DNA of 18,650 nucleotides from an uncultured Clostridia bacterium (GTDB lineage Bacteria > Bacillota > Clostridia > TANB77 > CAG-508): assembly GCA_948919095.1 (NCBI GenBank), contig CAQYCU010000026.1, positions 1 through 18,650 on the forward strand, given 5' to 3'. Shown here in pieces: positions 1 through 7,495 of this stretch. Under the pieces are notes generated by a model, which was not told the origin of the DNA, made no database searches, and saw only the letters and a list, made by a program, of their open reading frames with translations. Within the stretch, counting starts at the first letter, position 1. Each line of letters opens with the position of its first letter. The position numbers and the translations under genes are program-made.

Positions 1-62
1 TTTATCAAGTTATTTTGTACTTTTGTTTCACTATCAATTTTATTTGTTTTTTGAATAGTCAT
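1..62 (-). CDS. 5' end of an unidentified protein gene (runs off the left edge)
   Basis: An ATG at 62 is preceded by a strong ribosome binding site (GAGAGGTGAAAGAC, minus strand) and stays open for 20 codons to the window edge. The visible N-terminus is MTIQKTNKIDSETKVQNNLI, hydrophilic and without a signal peptide. It follows yajC in the same direction with a 52-nt gap holding a hairpin, so it is probably co-transcribed. From known clostridial gene order, the gene after yajC is often a small membrane protein of the TIGR04086 type, near the SCIFF peptide and its radical SAM maturase. That identity is inference from position only, because too little protein is visible to recognise a family. 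Confidence 0.6.
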   Translation of the reverse strand, partial: MTIQKTNKIDSETKVQNNLI

Positions 63-75
63 GTCTTTCACCTCT

Positions 76-99
76 CACACAATTTTTTTAAATTGTATG
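76..99 (-). other. Hairpin between yajC and the left-edge gene
   Basis: Ten bases (76-85) pair with 90-99 around a four-base loop, with one G-U pair when read on the minus strand. No U-tract follows, so it is not a standard terminator. It ends only about 3 nt before the ribosome binding site of the next gene, so a role in message stability or translation is possible but unproven. Confidence 0.4.
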
Positions 100-114
100 A
101 AAAGTTTTCCTGTT

Positions 115-393
115 TTATTCCATAGTTCTATCATCAATCCCCGCAACAGCCCATTTCTCAATAGAAACAACTATCTTATTAGGATATAAACTAACAATTA
201 TTCTATCATCTTTAGTGTCTTCAACTACTCCTGCTAAACCTGAAAATGTTATTATTTTGTCTCCCTTTTTCAAAGAATCTTGCATAGCTTTTAGTTCTTT
301 ATCTCTTCTTTTATTTTGCGCTGTACCTAAGTAGTAAATTATCATAATTATTACTACTACAATAATTACTTTTATAATATAATCTGGGTTCAT
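115..393 (-). CDS. yajC: Sec translocon accessory subunit YajC
   Basis: This 92-residue protein has one N-terminal membrane helix (about residues 5-23), then a basic stretch (QNKRRDKEL) and the conserved small domain with GDKIITFSGLAGVV at about 44-57. This is the usual layout and size of YajC, which associates with SecDF and the SecYEG channel in the cytoplasmic membrane. The ATG is preceded by GAAGGG. The gene lies downstream of queA and tgt, the common bacterial order queA-tgt-yajC, but here a WG-repeat gene is inserted between tgt and yajC. The intergenic gaps are short (24 nt upstream), so it is probably part of the same transcript. Nothing in the sequence looks damaged. Confidence 0.93.
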   Translation of the reverse strand: MNPDYIIKVIIVVVIIMIIYYLGTAQNKRRDKELKAMQDSLKKGDKIITFSGLAGVVEDTKDDRIIVSLYPNKIVVSIEKWAVAGIDDRTME

Positions 394-416
394 CCTTTAT
401 AATCCCTTCTTTTTAA

Positions 417-2015
417 TTATCTTTGTGCACTATAATCTAGTGGTGTAACAGTACTTTCTGGCACAGCTGTACTAGCTGGATTGTCCTGTACTGGTACTTG
501 AGTTGCATAAGGGTCTTGAGTTATTGCTGGTGTTATTGTAGCTTGTGCATCTGGTGTTACTGTTGGTTCTGTAACTGTTTGATTTGTAGTTGTTTCATTT
601 GTACTTACATTATTTTCTTTTCCTACATAATCTTTGTCAACACTTTCCTTGTTATCAAGCCAGAAACTTACTATATCAATTTCTTCGTTTTGAACATTTA
701 CATAATATGTTGTTTTATTTGCTATTGTTGTTGCATAAGCTGAATCCGCTACTATATTTATTAAACTAGCTCCTGTTGCACTTACTATACCATATTTCTT
801 TACTGTATCACGTCCAACAACTTGGTCTTTTTCAATTACTATTCCTTCCATTTCTGGAATTAGTACTATTCCAGTAGTGTTACTTTTATCTTGTGCTAAT
901 GTACATCCTATTCCGTTATAGTCTATTGGTAGTATTTGGTTACCATTTTTATCAATTATTCCCCATAATCCATTTCTTTTTACAGGTATGCAGTTTCCAT
1001 ATAATAAATATCTATTAGTAACGTTTACATCTGCTATTTGTCCATCTAAACCAAGTTTATCATAATCTTGATAAATTATTATCTTTCCGTTTTGATTTAC
1101 TACACCTTGTTTTCCATTACTTTCTACAAGATATAGACCTATATCTTTATCTATCTCTGCTATCTTATCATATTGTGGATTTATTTTTGTAATTCCATCA
1201 TTACCTATTATTCCATATTTTCCATCTTCACTTCTAACTATAAAATCATCAATTCCCTCTATAAATTGAATACTTGTATATCGTGCTGTTATTACATCCG
1301 ATAATGTTCCAGTGCTTATATTTGCTACACCAAATAATTTGGTTTCTGGGTCTTGTATAACAAGTAAATTACGTAATATTGCTTTTTGATTACTAAATAT
1401 TAAGGCTTCTTCTAATCCATTTTCAATTAAAGATGCTGTCGCAACTCTAGATTGATATAATGTAGCTATATATGGTAACGTTAATATTTCTATTGTATTA
1501 GTTTCTTGTGTATATGCTATTGATAAGTTAAAAGCTCTTGCAAGTCCTTCTGAACTAATATATAAGTTATTTCCTTTTGTAAATATTTCTTCCTCAAGTT
1601 CAAATTTTTGGGATTCTGACTCTCCAATTTGAGGATATTTTCTAATTGATTTTTCTCCTGATACAAAGTTTACTAGCTCTTTTGAATTTGTTACATAACA
1701 CTTAGTTAAATCTTCTGAGTATTGCTTGTATCCACCATTATAGACTCTATATCCTATGTTAGGAGCTATATCTCTTATTGATACATATACTTTTCCATCT
1801 CGTATTTCAAATACATTGTAATTTTCAAGTTTACTTATTCTCATTGTATCAATGTATACTTTAAATGAATCTTTAGCTAACTTTTGACTATATGCATATA
1901 CTACAATAGCAATTATTGCTAGTATTACTATTAAAACACCTATTATTATTAAGCTATTTCTAAACTTGTTTTTTTTCTCATTCTCATTAATAGGGTTTTC
2001 TTGTAATAAATCCAT
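417..2015 (-). CDS. Membrane-anchored WG-repeat protein with copper-amine-oxidase-like N-terminal domain
   Basis: The 532-residue protein has a short charged cytoplasmic N-terminus and one strong membrane helix at about residues 21-43, so the rest is probably outside the membrane. Residues about 50-185 resemble the copper amine oxidase N-terminal-like fold common in clostridial surface proteins (KVYVSIRDIA, NLYISSEGLARAFNL, NTIEI). Residues about 225-420 hold degenerate WG repeats (KLFGVAN, KYGIIGNDG, KQGVVNQNGK, LWGIIDKNGNQILP, KYGIVSATG). The last 60 residues are a Thr/Pro/Gln/Asn-rich tail without a sortase signal or second helix. The role is unknown; WG repeats are usually taken as binding modules. 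It lies 27 nt after tgt and 24 nt before yajC, so co-expression with the Sec subunit is likely. The start is supported by GGAGG upstream. Confidence 0.8.
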   Translation of the reverse strand: MDLLQENPINENEKKNKFRNSLIIIGVLIVILAIIAIVVYAYSQKLAKDSFKVYIDTMRISKLENYNVFEIRDGKVYVSIRDIAPNIGYRVYNGGYKQYSEDLTKCYVTNSKELVNFVSGEKSIRKYPQIGESESQKFELEEEIFTKGNNLYISSEGLARAFNLSIAYTQETNTIEILTLPYIATLYQSRVATASLIENGLEEALIFSNQKAILRNLLVIQDPETKLFGVANISTGTLSDVITARYTSIQFIEGIDDFIVRSEDGKYGIIGNDGITKINPQYDKIAEIDKDIGLYLVESNGKQGVVNQNGKIIIYQDYDKLGLDGQIADVNVTNRYLLYGNCIPVKRNGLWGIIDKNGNQILPIDYNGIGCTLAQDKSNTTGIVLIPEMEGIVIEKDQVVGRDTVKKYGIVSATGASLINIVADSAYATTIANKTTYYVNVQNEEIDIVSFWLDNKESVDKDYVGKENNVSTNETTTNQTVTEPTVTPDAQATITPAITQDPYATQVPVQDNPASTAVPESTVTPLDYSAQR

Positions 2016-2042
2016 AATATTTTTCCTCCATATTTTTTACTT

Positions 2043-3155
2043 TTACTCTTTTGTATAACCATATTTTTTATAAAATTCTTTAGAAAAATTTAATAAATTG
2101 TCATTTTCAATTTCTATTCTAACTCTTTTCATTAAATTAGTCAAGAAATAAATATTATGAATTGATAATAATCTCATTCCTAATATTTCATTACATTTTA
2201 CCAAATGTCTTAAATATGCTCTAGTATAGTTTCTACAAGTATAACATTCACACTCTTCATCTAATGGACCATAATCATGTTCATAAGTTGCATTTCTAAC
2301 AACTACTTTTCCATGTGAAGTCATAGCTGTTCCATGTCTTGCTATTCTTGTAGGTAATACACAGTCTCCCATATCAATACCAGCAAGTGCTGCTTCAATT
2401 AAATAATCTGGTGAGCCTATTCCCATTACATATCTTGGCTTATCAGCTGGCATTAGTGGCGCTGTATATTTTAATATTTTTATGTATTCTTCTTTTGGCT
2501 CTCCAATCGATATTCCGCCTATTGCATATCCAGGAAAGTCCATTGCTTTTAGGTCTTCTGCTGATTGTTTTCGTAAATCTTCATAAAATCCACCTTGTAT
2601 TATTCCAAATAATGCCTGGTCTGTTGTGTGTGCATCTTTGCATCTTTTTGCCCACCTTGTAGTTCTTTCCATTGATTTTTTGGTATACTCATAAGTTGAT
2701 GGATATGGACAACATTCATCAAATGCCATCATTATATCAGAACCTAAGTTTTCTTCTATTTTCATTACTTTTTCTGGTGTAAAAAAATGTTTACTTCCAT
2801 CAAGTTCTGATTTAAATTCAACACCTTCTTCACTTATGGTTCTTAAAGCACTTAAACTGAATACTTGAAATCCTCCAGAGTCTGTGAGTATTGGCCTGTC
2901 CCATCTCATAAAGTTATGTAATCCACCAGCTTCTTTTATTAGTTCATCTCCTGGTCTAAAATATAAATGATAAGTATTTCCTAATATTATTTCTGCTCCA
3001 TTTTCTTTTAGTTCTTCTACAGTCATTGATTTTACTGTTGCTTGTGTTCCTACTGGCATAAATATTGGTGTTTGAATATCTCCATGTGGTGTGTGAATAA
3101 CACCACGTCTTGCTCCTGAATTTTTATCTACATGTAATAGTTCATAAGTTACCAT
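2043..3155 (-). CDS. tgt: Queuine tRNA-ribosyltransferase (tRNA-guanine transglycosylase)
   Basis: This enzyme exchanges guanine-34 of GUN-anticodon tRNAs for preQ1, the first tRNA-bound step of queuosine synthesis. The 370-residue length fits bacterial Tgt. Visible landmarks are the substrate-binding Asp in TDSGGFQVFSL (about 91-101), the GIIQGG segment (184-189), and the nucleophile region DMGDCVLPTR with the predicted nucleophile Asp264. The zinc site is made by Cys302, Cys304, Cys307 and His333. The position after the nucleophile motif reads IARHG, a variant of the more common NARNG. The gene follows queA after 26 nt, with GAGAGGAG before its ATG. Both genes act in the same pathway, so an operon is near certain. 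Confidence 0.97.
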   Translation of the reverse strand: MVTYELLHVDKNSGARRGVIHTPHGDIQTPIFMPVGTQATVKSMTVEELKENGAEIILGNTYHLYFRPGDELIKEAGGLHNFMRWDRPILTDSGGFQVFSLSALRTISEEGVEFKSELDGSKHFFTPEKVMKIEENLGSDIMMAFDECCPYPSTYEYTKKSMERTTRWAKRCKDAHTTDQALFGIIQGGFYEDLRKQSAEDLKAMDFPGYAIGGISIGEPKEEYIKILKYTAPLMPADKPRYVMGIGSPDYLIEAALAGIDMGDCVLPTRIARHGTAMTSHGKVVVRNATYEHDYGPLDEECECYTCRNYTRAYLRHLVKCNEILGMRLLSIHNIYFLTNLMKRVRIEIENDNLLNFSKEFYKKYGYTKE

Positions 3156-3181
3156 TTTATTCTCCTCTCAATACGCTTTGC

Positions 3182-4204
3182 TTATTTTATGAACATTGCG
3201 TCTCCAAAACTGAAAAATTTATATTTCTCATCTACTGCATGTTCATAAGCTTTCATTATATAATCTCTTCCAGCAAAAGCTGAAACTAGCATAATTAGTG
3301 TAGATTCTGGCAAGTGAAAATTTGTTATAATTCCATCTATACATTTGAATTTGTAGCCTGGATATATATATATTCCAGTATCTCCTTCGCATTCTTTTAC
3401 ATTTCCATTTTCATCTGCTATTGTTTCTAGTGTTCTACATGAAGTTGTTCCTACTGCAATTACTCTTTTTCCTGCCTTTTTTGCATTATTAATTTTATCT
3501 ACATCTTCCTTTTTTATATAATAATGCTCTGTATGCATATGATGGTCTTCAATATTTTCTTCTTTTACTGGTCTAAATGTCCCAATTCCAACATGAAGAG
3601 TTACATTTGCAATTTGTACACCTTTTTCTTCTATCTTTTTCAATAAATCTTCTGTAAAGTGTAATCCTGCTGTAGGTGCAGCAGCTGAGCCGTCGTATTT
3701 TGCATATACAGTTTGATATCTATTCTTTTCTTTTAAGCTTTCATGTATATATGGAGGAAGTGGCATTAGTCCTATTTGGTCTAATATCTCATTAAAAATT
3801 CCATTATATGAAAATATAACTTTTCTTGTTCCATCTTGAGTTTTTTCAAGTATTTCTGCATTTAGTAAACCATCTCCAAATATTACTTTTGCTCCAATAT
3901 TTAGCTTGTTTCCTGGTCTACACATACATTCCCATGTATCACCTTCAATGTTTTTTAATAATACAAATTCTACATTTGCTCCAGTTTCTTTTTTTCCATA
4001 TAACCTAGCAGGAATTACTTTTGTATTATTTCTAACAAGACAATCTCCTGGCTCTAAATAGTCTATTATGTCTTTAAAAATCTTATCTTCTATTGTTTTA
4101 GTTTTTTTATCTAATACTAGCATGCGTGATTGGTCTCGATTTTTTATTGGTACTTGTGCTATTAATTCTTCTGGTAAATTATAGTTAAATTCTTCTAATT
4201 TCAT
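3182..4204 (-). CDS. queA: S-adenosylmethionine:tRNA ribosyltransferase-isomerase QueA
   Basis: QueA transfers and isomerises the ribosyl part of S-adenosylmethionine onto preQ1 in tRNA, giving epoxyqueuosine. The protein starts MKLEEFNYNLPEELIAQ and shows family landmarks DQSRMLVLD, DCLVRNNTKVIPARL, AAPTAGLHFT, HVGIGTFRPV, VGTTSCRTLE and TNFHLPESTLIMLV. An upstream in-frame start at 4243 would add 13 residues, but the ATG at 4204 has GAGGGAAG at the right distance and gives 340 residues, the normal family length. The longer reading would also run through a perfect hairpin. It lies between glyS and tgt in one direction. Confidence 0.96.
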   Translation of the reverse strand: MKLEEFNYNLPEELIAQVPIKNRDQSRMLVLDKKTKTIEDKIFKDIIDYLEPGDCLVRNNTKVIPARLYGKKETGANVEFVLLKNIEGDTWECMCRPGNKLNIGAKVIFGDGLLNAEILEKTQDGTRKVIFSYNGIFNEILDQIGLMPLPPYIHESLKEKNRYQTVYAKYDGSAAAPTAGLHFTEDLLKKIEEKGVQIANVTLHVGIGTFRPVKEENIEDHHMHTEHYYIKKEDVDKINNAKKAGKRVIAVGTTSCRTLETIADENGNVKECEGDTGIYIYPGYKFKCIDGIITNFHLPESTLIMLVSAFAGRDYIMKAYEHAVDEKYKFFSFGDAMFIK

Positions 4205-4227
4205 TATTACTTCCCTCTTAATTAATC

Positions 4228-4257
4228 TTGAGATAAAGTACACATACTTTATCTCAA
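4228..4257 (-). other. Perfect 13-bp hairpin between glyS and queA
   Basis: Bases 4228-4240 (ttgagataaagta) are the exact reverse complement of 4245-4257, around a four-base loop. It starts about 8 nt after the glyS stop codon and ends about 10 nt before the queA ribosome binding site. No T-run follows on either strand, so it is not a textbook intrinsic terminator. It could partly uncouple glyS from queA, protect message ends or be a processing site; none of these can be decided from sequence. Confidence 0.55.
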
Positions 4258-4265
4258 AATAATAA

Positions 4266-5648
4266 CTAAAATTCTATTTTTTCAGAAATATATTCTTCTA
4301 ATTTTTCTATTGGCATACGAATTTGTTCCATCGTGTCTCTATCTCTCACAGTTACTTGTTCATCTTCTAAAGTATCAAAATCAATAGTTACACAGTATGG
4401 TGTTCCTATTTCGTCTTGTCTTCTATATCTCTTTCCAATTGAACCTGCTTCATCATAATCACAACTAAATTTCTTTGAAAGTTTTTCAAACACTTCATTT
4501 GCTTTGTTATTTAATTTTTTAGAAAGTGGTAATACAGCTACTTTAAATGGTGCTAAAGCTGGATGTAAATGTAATACTACTCTGCTATCTCCCTCTCCTA
4601 AATCTTCTTCTTCATAGCTGTTGCACAAAAATGCGAGTGTTACCCTATCAGCACCTAGTGATGGTTCTATAACATATGGAATATATCTTTCATTTGTTTC
4701 TGGGTCTAAATACGTTAAATCTTCTTTTGAAACATTTTGATGTTGTGTTAAATCATAATCAGTTCTATCTGCTATTCCCCAAAGTTCTCCCCAGCCAAAT
4801 GGAAAAGCAAATTCTATATCAGTTGTTCCATTACTGTAATGTGATAATTCCTCTTTTGAATGATCTCTTAAACGAATATTTTCTTCTTTCATTCCTAAAC
4901 CTAGTAACCATTTTTTACAGAAGTCTTTCCAATATTGATGCCATTCTAAATCAGTTCCAGGTTTGCAGAAAAATTCCAACTCCATTTGTTCAAATTCACG
5001 TGTTCTAAATGTAAAGTTTCCTGGAGTGATTTCGTTTCTAAATGCTTTTCCTATTTGCGCAATACCCATTGGTATCTTCTTTCTTGTTGTTCTCATTACA
5101 TTTTTAAAGTCTACAAATATTCCTTGTGCTGTTTCTGGTCTTAAATATATTGTTGATGTTGTATCTTCTGTTACACCTTGGAATGTTTTAAACATTAAAT
5201 TAAATTTTCGTATGTCTGTGAAATTTGTTTTTCCACATTTTGGGCAAGCGATTTTGTTATTGTTTATATATTTTATCATTTCTTCATCGCTCCAACCATC
5301 TGCTACTATATCTTCTTTATTTTGGTGTGCCCATTCTTCTATTAATTTGTCAGCTCTGTGTCTAGTTTTACATTCTTTACAATCAATTAATGGGTCTGAG
5401 AAGTTTGAAATATGACCTGAAGCTTCCCAAGTTCTTGGATTCATTAGTATAGCTGCATCAAGACCAACTATGTCTTTTTGCTCTTGAATAAATTTCTTTC
5501 TCCATAAGTTTTTCACGTTGTTTTTTAGTTCTACACCAAGTGGACCGTAATCCCAAGTATTAGCAAGTCCTCCATATATTTCAGAACCAGGGTATATATA
5601 TCCTCTGCTTTTACATAATGATACTATTGTTTCCATATCTTTAACCAT
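4266..5648 (-). CDS. glyS: Glycyl-tRNA synthetase, single-chain dimeric type
   Basis: This class II enzyme charges tRNA-Gly with glycine. It is the single-subunit form (about 460 residues), not the alpha/beta GlyQ-GlyS form. Landmarks are SRGYIYPGSEIYGG and WDYGPLGVELKNN near the N-terminus, FNLMFKTFQG, YLRPETAQGIFVDF, class II motif 2 in GKAFRNEITP with REFEQMELEFF, and motif 3 in EPSLGADRV. CKEC and CPKC pairs at about residues 89-150 may bind zinc. I chose the ATG at 5648 because GGAGAAGGGAG lies just upstream of it. The ATG at 5672 has no ribosome binding site and would add MEKGENKN. The leader is only 37 nt after the preceding cohesin gene, so there is no T-box, and expression probably comes from upstream. 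Confidence 0.96.
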   Translation of the reverse strand: MVKDMETIVSLCKSRGYIYPGSEIYGGLANTWDYGPLGVELKNNVKNLWRKKFIQEQKDIVGLDAAILMNPRTWEASGHISNFSDPLIDCKECKTRHRADKLIEEWAHQNKEDIVADGWSDEEMIKYINNNKIACPKCGKTNFTDIRKFNLMFKTFQGVTEDTTSTIYLRPETAQGIFVDFKNVMRTTRKKIPMGIAQIGKAFRNEITPGNFTFRTREFEQMELEFFCKPGTDLEWHQYWKDFCKKWLLGLGMKEENIRLRDHSKEELSHYSNGTTDIEFAFPFGWGELWGIADRTDYDLTQHQNVSKEDLTYLDPETNERYIPYVIEPSLGADRVTLAFLCNSYEEEDLGEGDSRVVLHLHPALAPFKVAVLPLSKKLNNKANEVFEKLSKKFSCDYDEAGSIGKRYRRQDEIGTPYCVTIDFDTLEDEQVTVRDRDTMEQIRMPIEKLEEYISEKIEF

Positions 5649-5685
5649 ATTCTTATTTTCTCCCTTCTCCATTTTTCATTAATAT

Positions 5686-6294
5686 TTATTTTTTCTTGGT
5701 ATTTTTGTTTTTATATATTATTAGACCAAGAACGGCTAATACTATTATCACGGTAATAATCATACCTTTACCTTTATTACTATTTGATTTATTTGAGCCA
5801 TTTTTTACTGTAATGCTTTTACTTATATCTTCTACTTTAAGTATTCCTGTTCCATCTGATAGTGAAATTTCTTTTAATGTAACATCTAGGTCTTTTTTAC
5901 TTTCTTCTGTTACACTAAAAGTTATTCTAATAACTGTTTCATTATCTTTTGCAAATCCACTCTTTGTAATAGCAATTTTACCATTTTCTACATTGTATGA
6001 ACTACCATTTGATGGTGTTTCCCAATTATTTAGTCCTTCTATTTTTTCAACAGTTAAACTAGTTCTATCATAATCGATTGTTGCTCCAAATGCCATTATT
6101 CCCATTTCTGATTGAATATCTGAAATATTCACATCAACTGTGAATTGGTCGTTTTTCTTTAGACTTGTTTCAGATATTGATATATCAACATTGCATTTAC
6201 ATTCTGCATATACATTTCCTATTAAAAAGAATGTTAATATAGTTGTAATTAAACATATAGTCATTTGAATTATATTATAGATATTTTTCTTCAT
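5686..6294 (-). CDS. Cohesin-domain surface protein with C-terminal membrane anchor
   Basis: The 202-residue protein begins MKKNIYN and has a secretion signal to about residue 30 (ending GNVYA). A cohesin-like domain covers about 34-163 (FTVDVNISDI, MAFGATIDYD, VIRITFSV, LKEISLSDGTG). A short Ser/Asn/Lys linker leads to a C-terminal helix at about 178-194 and a tail of Lys and Asn. Cohesins are beta-sandwich domains that bind dockerins, so this would display one cohesin on the outer face of the membrane. The ATG at 6294 has AGGAGG six bases upstream; the longer in-frame start at 6354 has no ribosome binding site and spans a terminator hairpin. It is the third of three paralogous cohesin genes. 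The dockerin partner is not known from sequence. Confidence 0.8.
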   Translation of the reverse strand: MKKNIYNIIQMTICLITTILTFFLIGNVYAECKCNVDISISETSLKKNDQFTVDVNISDIQSEMGIMAFGATIDYDRTSLTVEKIEGLNNWETPSNGSSYNVENGKIAITKSGFAKDNETVIRITFSVTEESKKDLDVTLKEISLSDGTGILKVEDISKSITVKNGSNKSNSNKGKGMIITVIIVLAVLGLIIYKNKNTKKK

Positions 6295-6310
6295 CTTTTT
6301 CCTCCTATCA

Positions 6311-6349
6311 TTTTTTAAAAAATAGGAAGGAATGTACTCCTCCCTATTT
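6311..6349 (-). terminator. Intrinsic terminator or attenuator between two cohesin genes
   Basis: On the minus strand, AAATAGGGAGGA pairs with TCCTTCCTATTT (12 bp with one G-U pair, loop of 6), followed by a run of six T. It lies after the cohesin-dockerin gene and directly before the AGGAGG of the next cohesin gene. No promoter fits between the T-run and that ribosome binding site, so the downstream gene depends on read-through or on a promoter further upstream. Confidence 0.75.
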
Positions 6350-6374
6350 AACATAATTATTTTTAATATATTGA

Positions 6375-7385
6375 TTATTTTGTTGCATTTAATAAACCTA
6401 ATATATTTAATTTTATCATGGCTATATCATTAACTGTTATTTGTCTGTTTCCGTCATCATCATAATTTGCTGCTTTTAAAATAGTTGGATTAGTTATTAC
6501 AGTATGTCCTATGAAATGTAATTTTATCATTGCAAGGTCGTTTTCAGTTACTACCTCTCCTTTGTCATTTGCTTCACCATCTAAATCACCTTTTACAATT
6601 AATGTATATGTTAATTTGTCAGCAATCTTAAGTTTCATTCCAGTTTTTAAAATAGTATTGTTATTATTTGTAACAGTTCCATTTTTATCTGTAAATACTA
6701 TATCACTTGCTTCTGCATTTGTAATAGTTACATTAGATAAAAATTGTGCAATAGTTGTTTGTGGTTCTATTTTAGATATATCCAAGTCATTACCATCTAC
6801 TTTATATTTTGTTGATGATACTGTAATTGGTTTTTCCTCTGGTTTTACTATTGTAGCTACTAAATTTGCATCTGTTACTTTGATTACACCATTACCACCA
6901 CTAGTTGTAATGTTTGTTAAACTTATTGTCGCTGTTGATGGTGTAGTTTCTGTTGATTCTGTTGCATTAGCTTTTACTTTAAATTTTAATTTTAATATAT
7001 CTTGAGCTGATGTAACATATCCATCATGTTCTAATACGAACTTTCCATTATCTTGGTTTTTTGTTAATTTCCATTCGTCGTCTTCTCCATTGCTTGATCC
7101 TTTAAAAGATATTAATTCAAGTTTTGTTGAATCATAATTTAATGTTGCTCCAATAACAACTATTCCTTTTCCTGCATTTGTTATTTCTTTTAATCTTGCA
7201 ACTACTTCGAATTCATCTTCTCTATGTAATTTGGTTATGTCTATTGAATCGTTTGATTTTAAGTTAATTGTAACTGTTGGTGTTTCTCCTACAGCTAATG
7301 AATTTCTGTTAAATTGTATAAACATAAATTGTGCTACTAATACACTAATTAATAATATTGATATTATAATTTTCTTTACTTTCAT
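6375..7385 (-). CDS. Scaffoldin-like protein: cohesin domain plus C-terminal dockerin
   Basis: The 336-residue secreted protein has a signal sequence (about 1-32), a cohesin-like domain at about 36-180 (FEVVARLKEI, VVIGATLNYD, DILKLKFKV), and a linker domain at about 187-265 of a type often found ahead of dockerins. A type I-like dockerin follows at about 266-331. Dockerin repeat 2 has a regular 12-residue calcium loop from Asp309 to Asp320 followed by IAMIKLNILG. Repeat 1 (GDLDG...ENDLAMIKLHFIG) has about five extra residues inside its loop. With both a cohesin and a dockerin and no catalytic domain, it can in principle bridge two partners, as adaptor scaffoldins do. It has its own consensus promoter and ends in a terminator. 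A GAAAGGA site precedes the ATG. Confidence 0.85.
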   Translation of the reverse strand: MKVKKIIISILLISVLVAQFMFIQFNRNSLAVGETPTVTINLKSNDSIDITKLHREDEFEVVARLKEITNAGKGIVVIGATLNYDSTKLELISFKGSSNGEDDEWKLTKNQDNGKFVLEHDGYVTSAQDILKLKFKVKANATESTETTPSTATISLTNITTSGGNGVIKVTDANLVATIVKPEEKPITVSSTKYKVDGNDLDISKIEPQTTIAQFLSNVTITNAEASDIVFTDKNGTVTNNNNTILKTGMKLKIADKLTYTLIVKGDLDGEANDKGEVVTENDLAMIKLHFIGHTVITNPTILKAANYDDDGNRQITVNDIAMIKLNILGLLNATK

Positions 7386-7429
7386 TTTTCTATTTCCTTT
7401 CTTTTTTTAACTGTATTTTTAGTGTTGTT

Positions 7430-7458
7430 ATTATAACAATTTTTCTACATATAGTCAA
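7430..7458 (-). promoter_or_regulatory. Vegetative promoter for the cohesin-dockerin gene
   Basis: On the minus strand TTGACT (7453-7458) and TATAAT (7430-7435) are separated by exactly 17 bases. It lies about 45 bases upstream of the start codon at 7385, in the gap after the LPQTG cohesin gene. Confidence 0.85.
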
Positions 7459-7495
7459 TATTTTTTTATTAATTTTTATTTAAATTTAATATTTG

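Noticed and set aside
4205..4243. Longer N-terminus for QueA
   Set aside because: It would read through a perfect hairpin and lacks a ribosome binding site. The ATG at 4204 has both a good site and the family-typical N-terminus.
4963..5415. Plus-strand open frame of 150 codons
   Set aside because: It lies wholly opposite glyS, whose class II motifs are unmistakable. Its product is a Phe/Leu/Ile-rich mirror typical of AT-rich antisense frames, and no ribosome binding site was seen.
6295..6354. Longer N-terminus for the membrane-anchored cohesin
   Set aside because: It spans an intrinsic terminator and would put 20 polar residues before the signal peptide. The ATG at 6294 has AGGAGG.
6511..7005. 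Plus-strand open frame of 164 codons
   Set aside because: It is the antisense of the cohesin-dockerin gene, whose signal peptide and dockerin repeats are clear. The low stop frequency follows from base composition.
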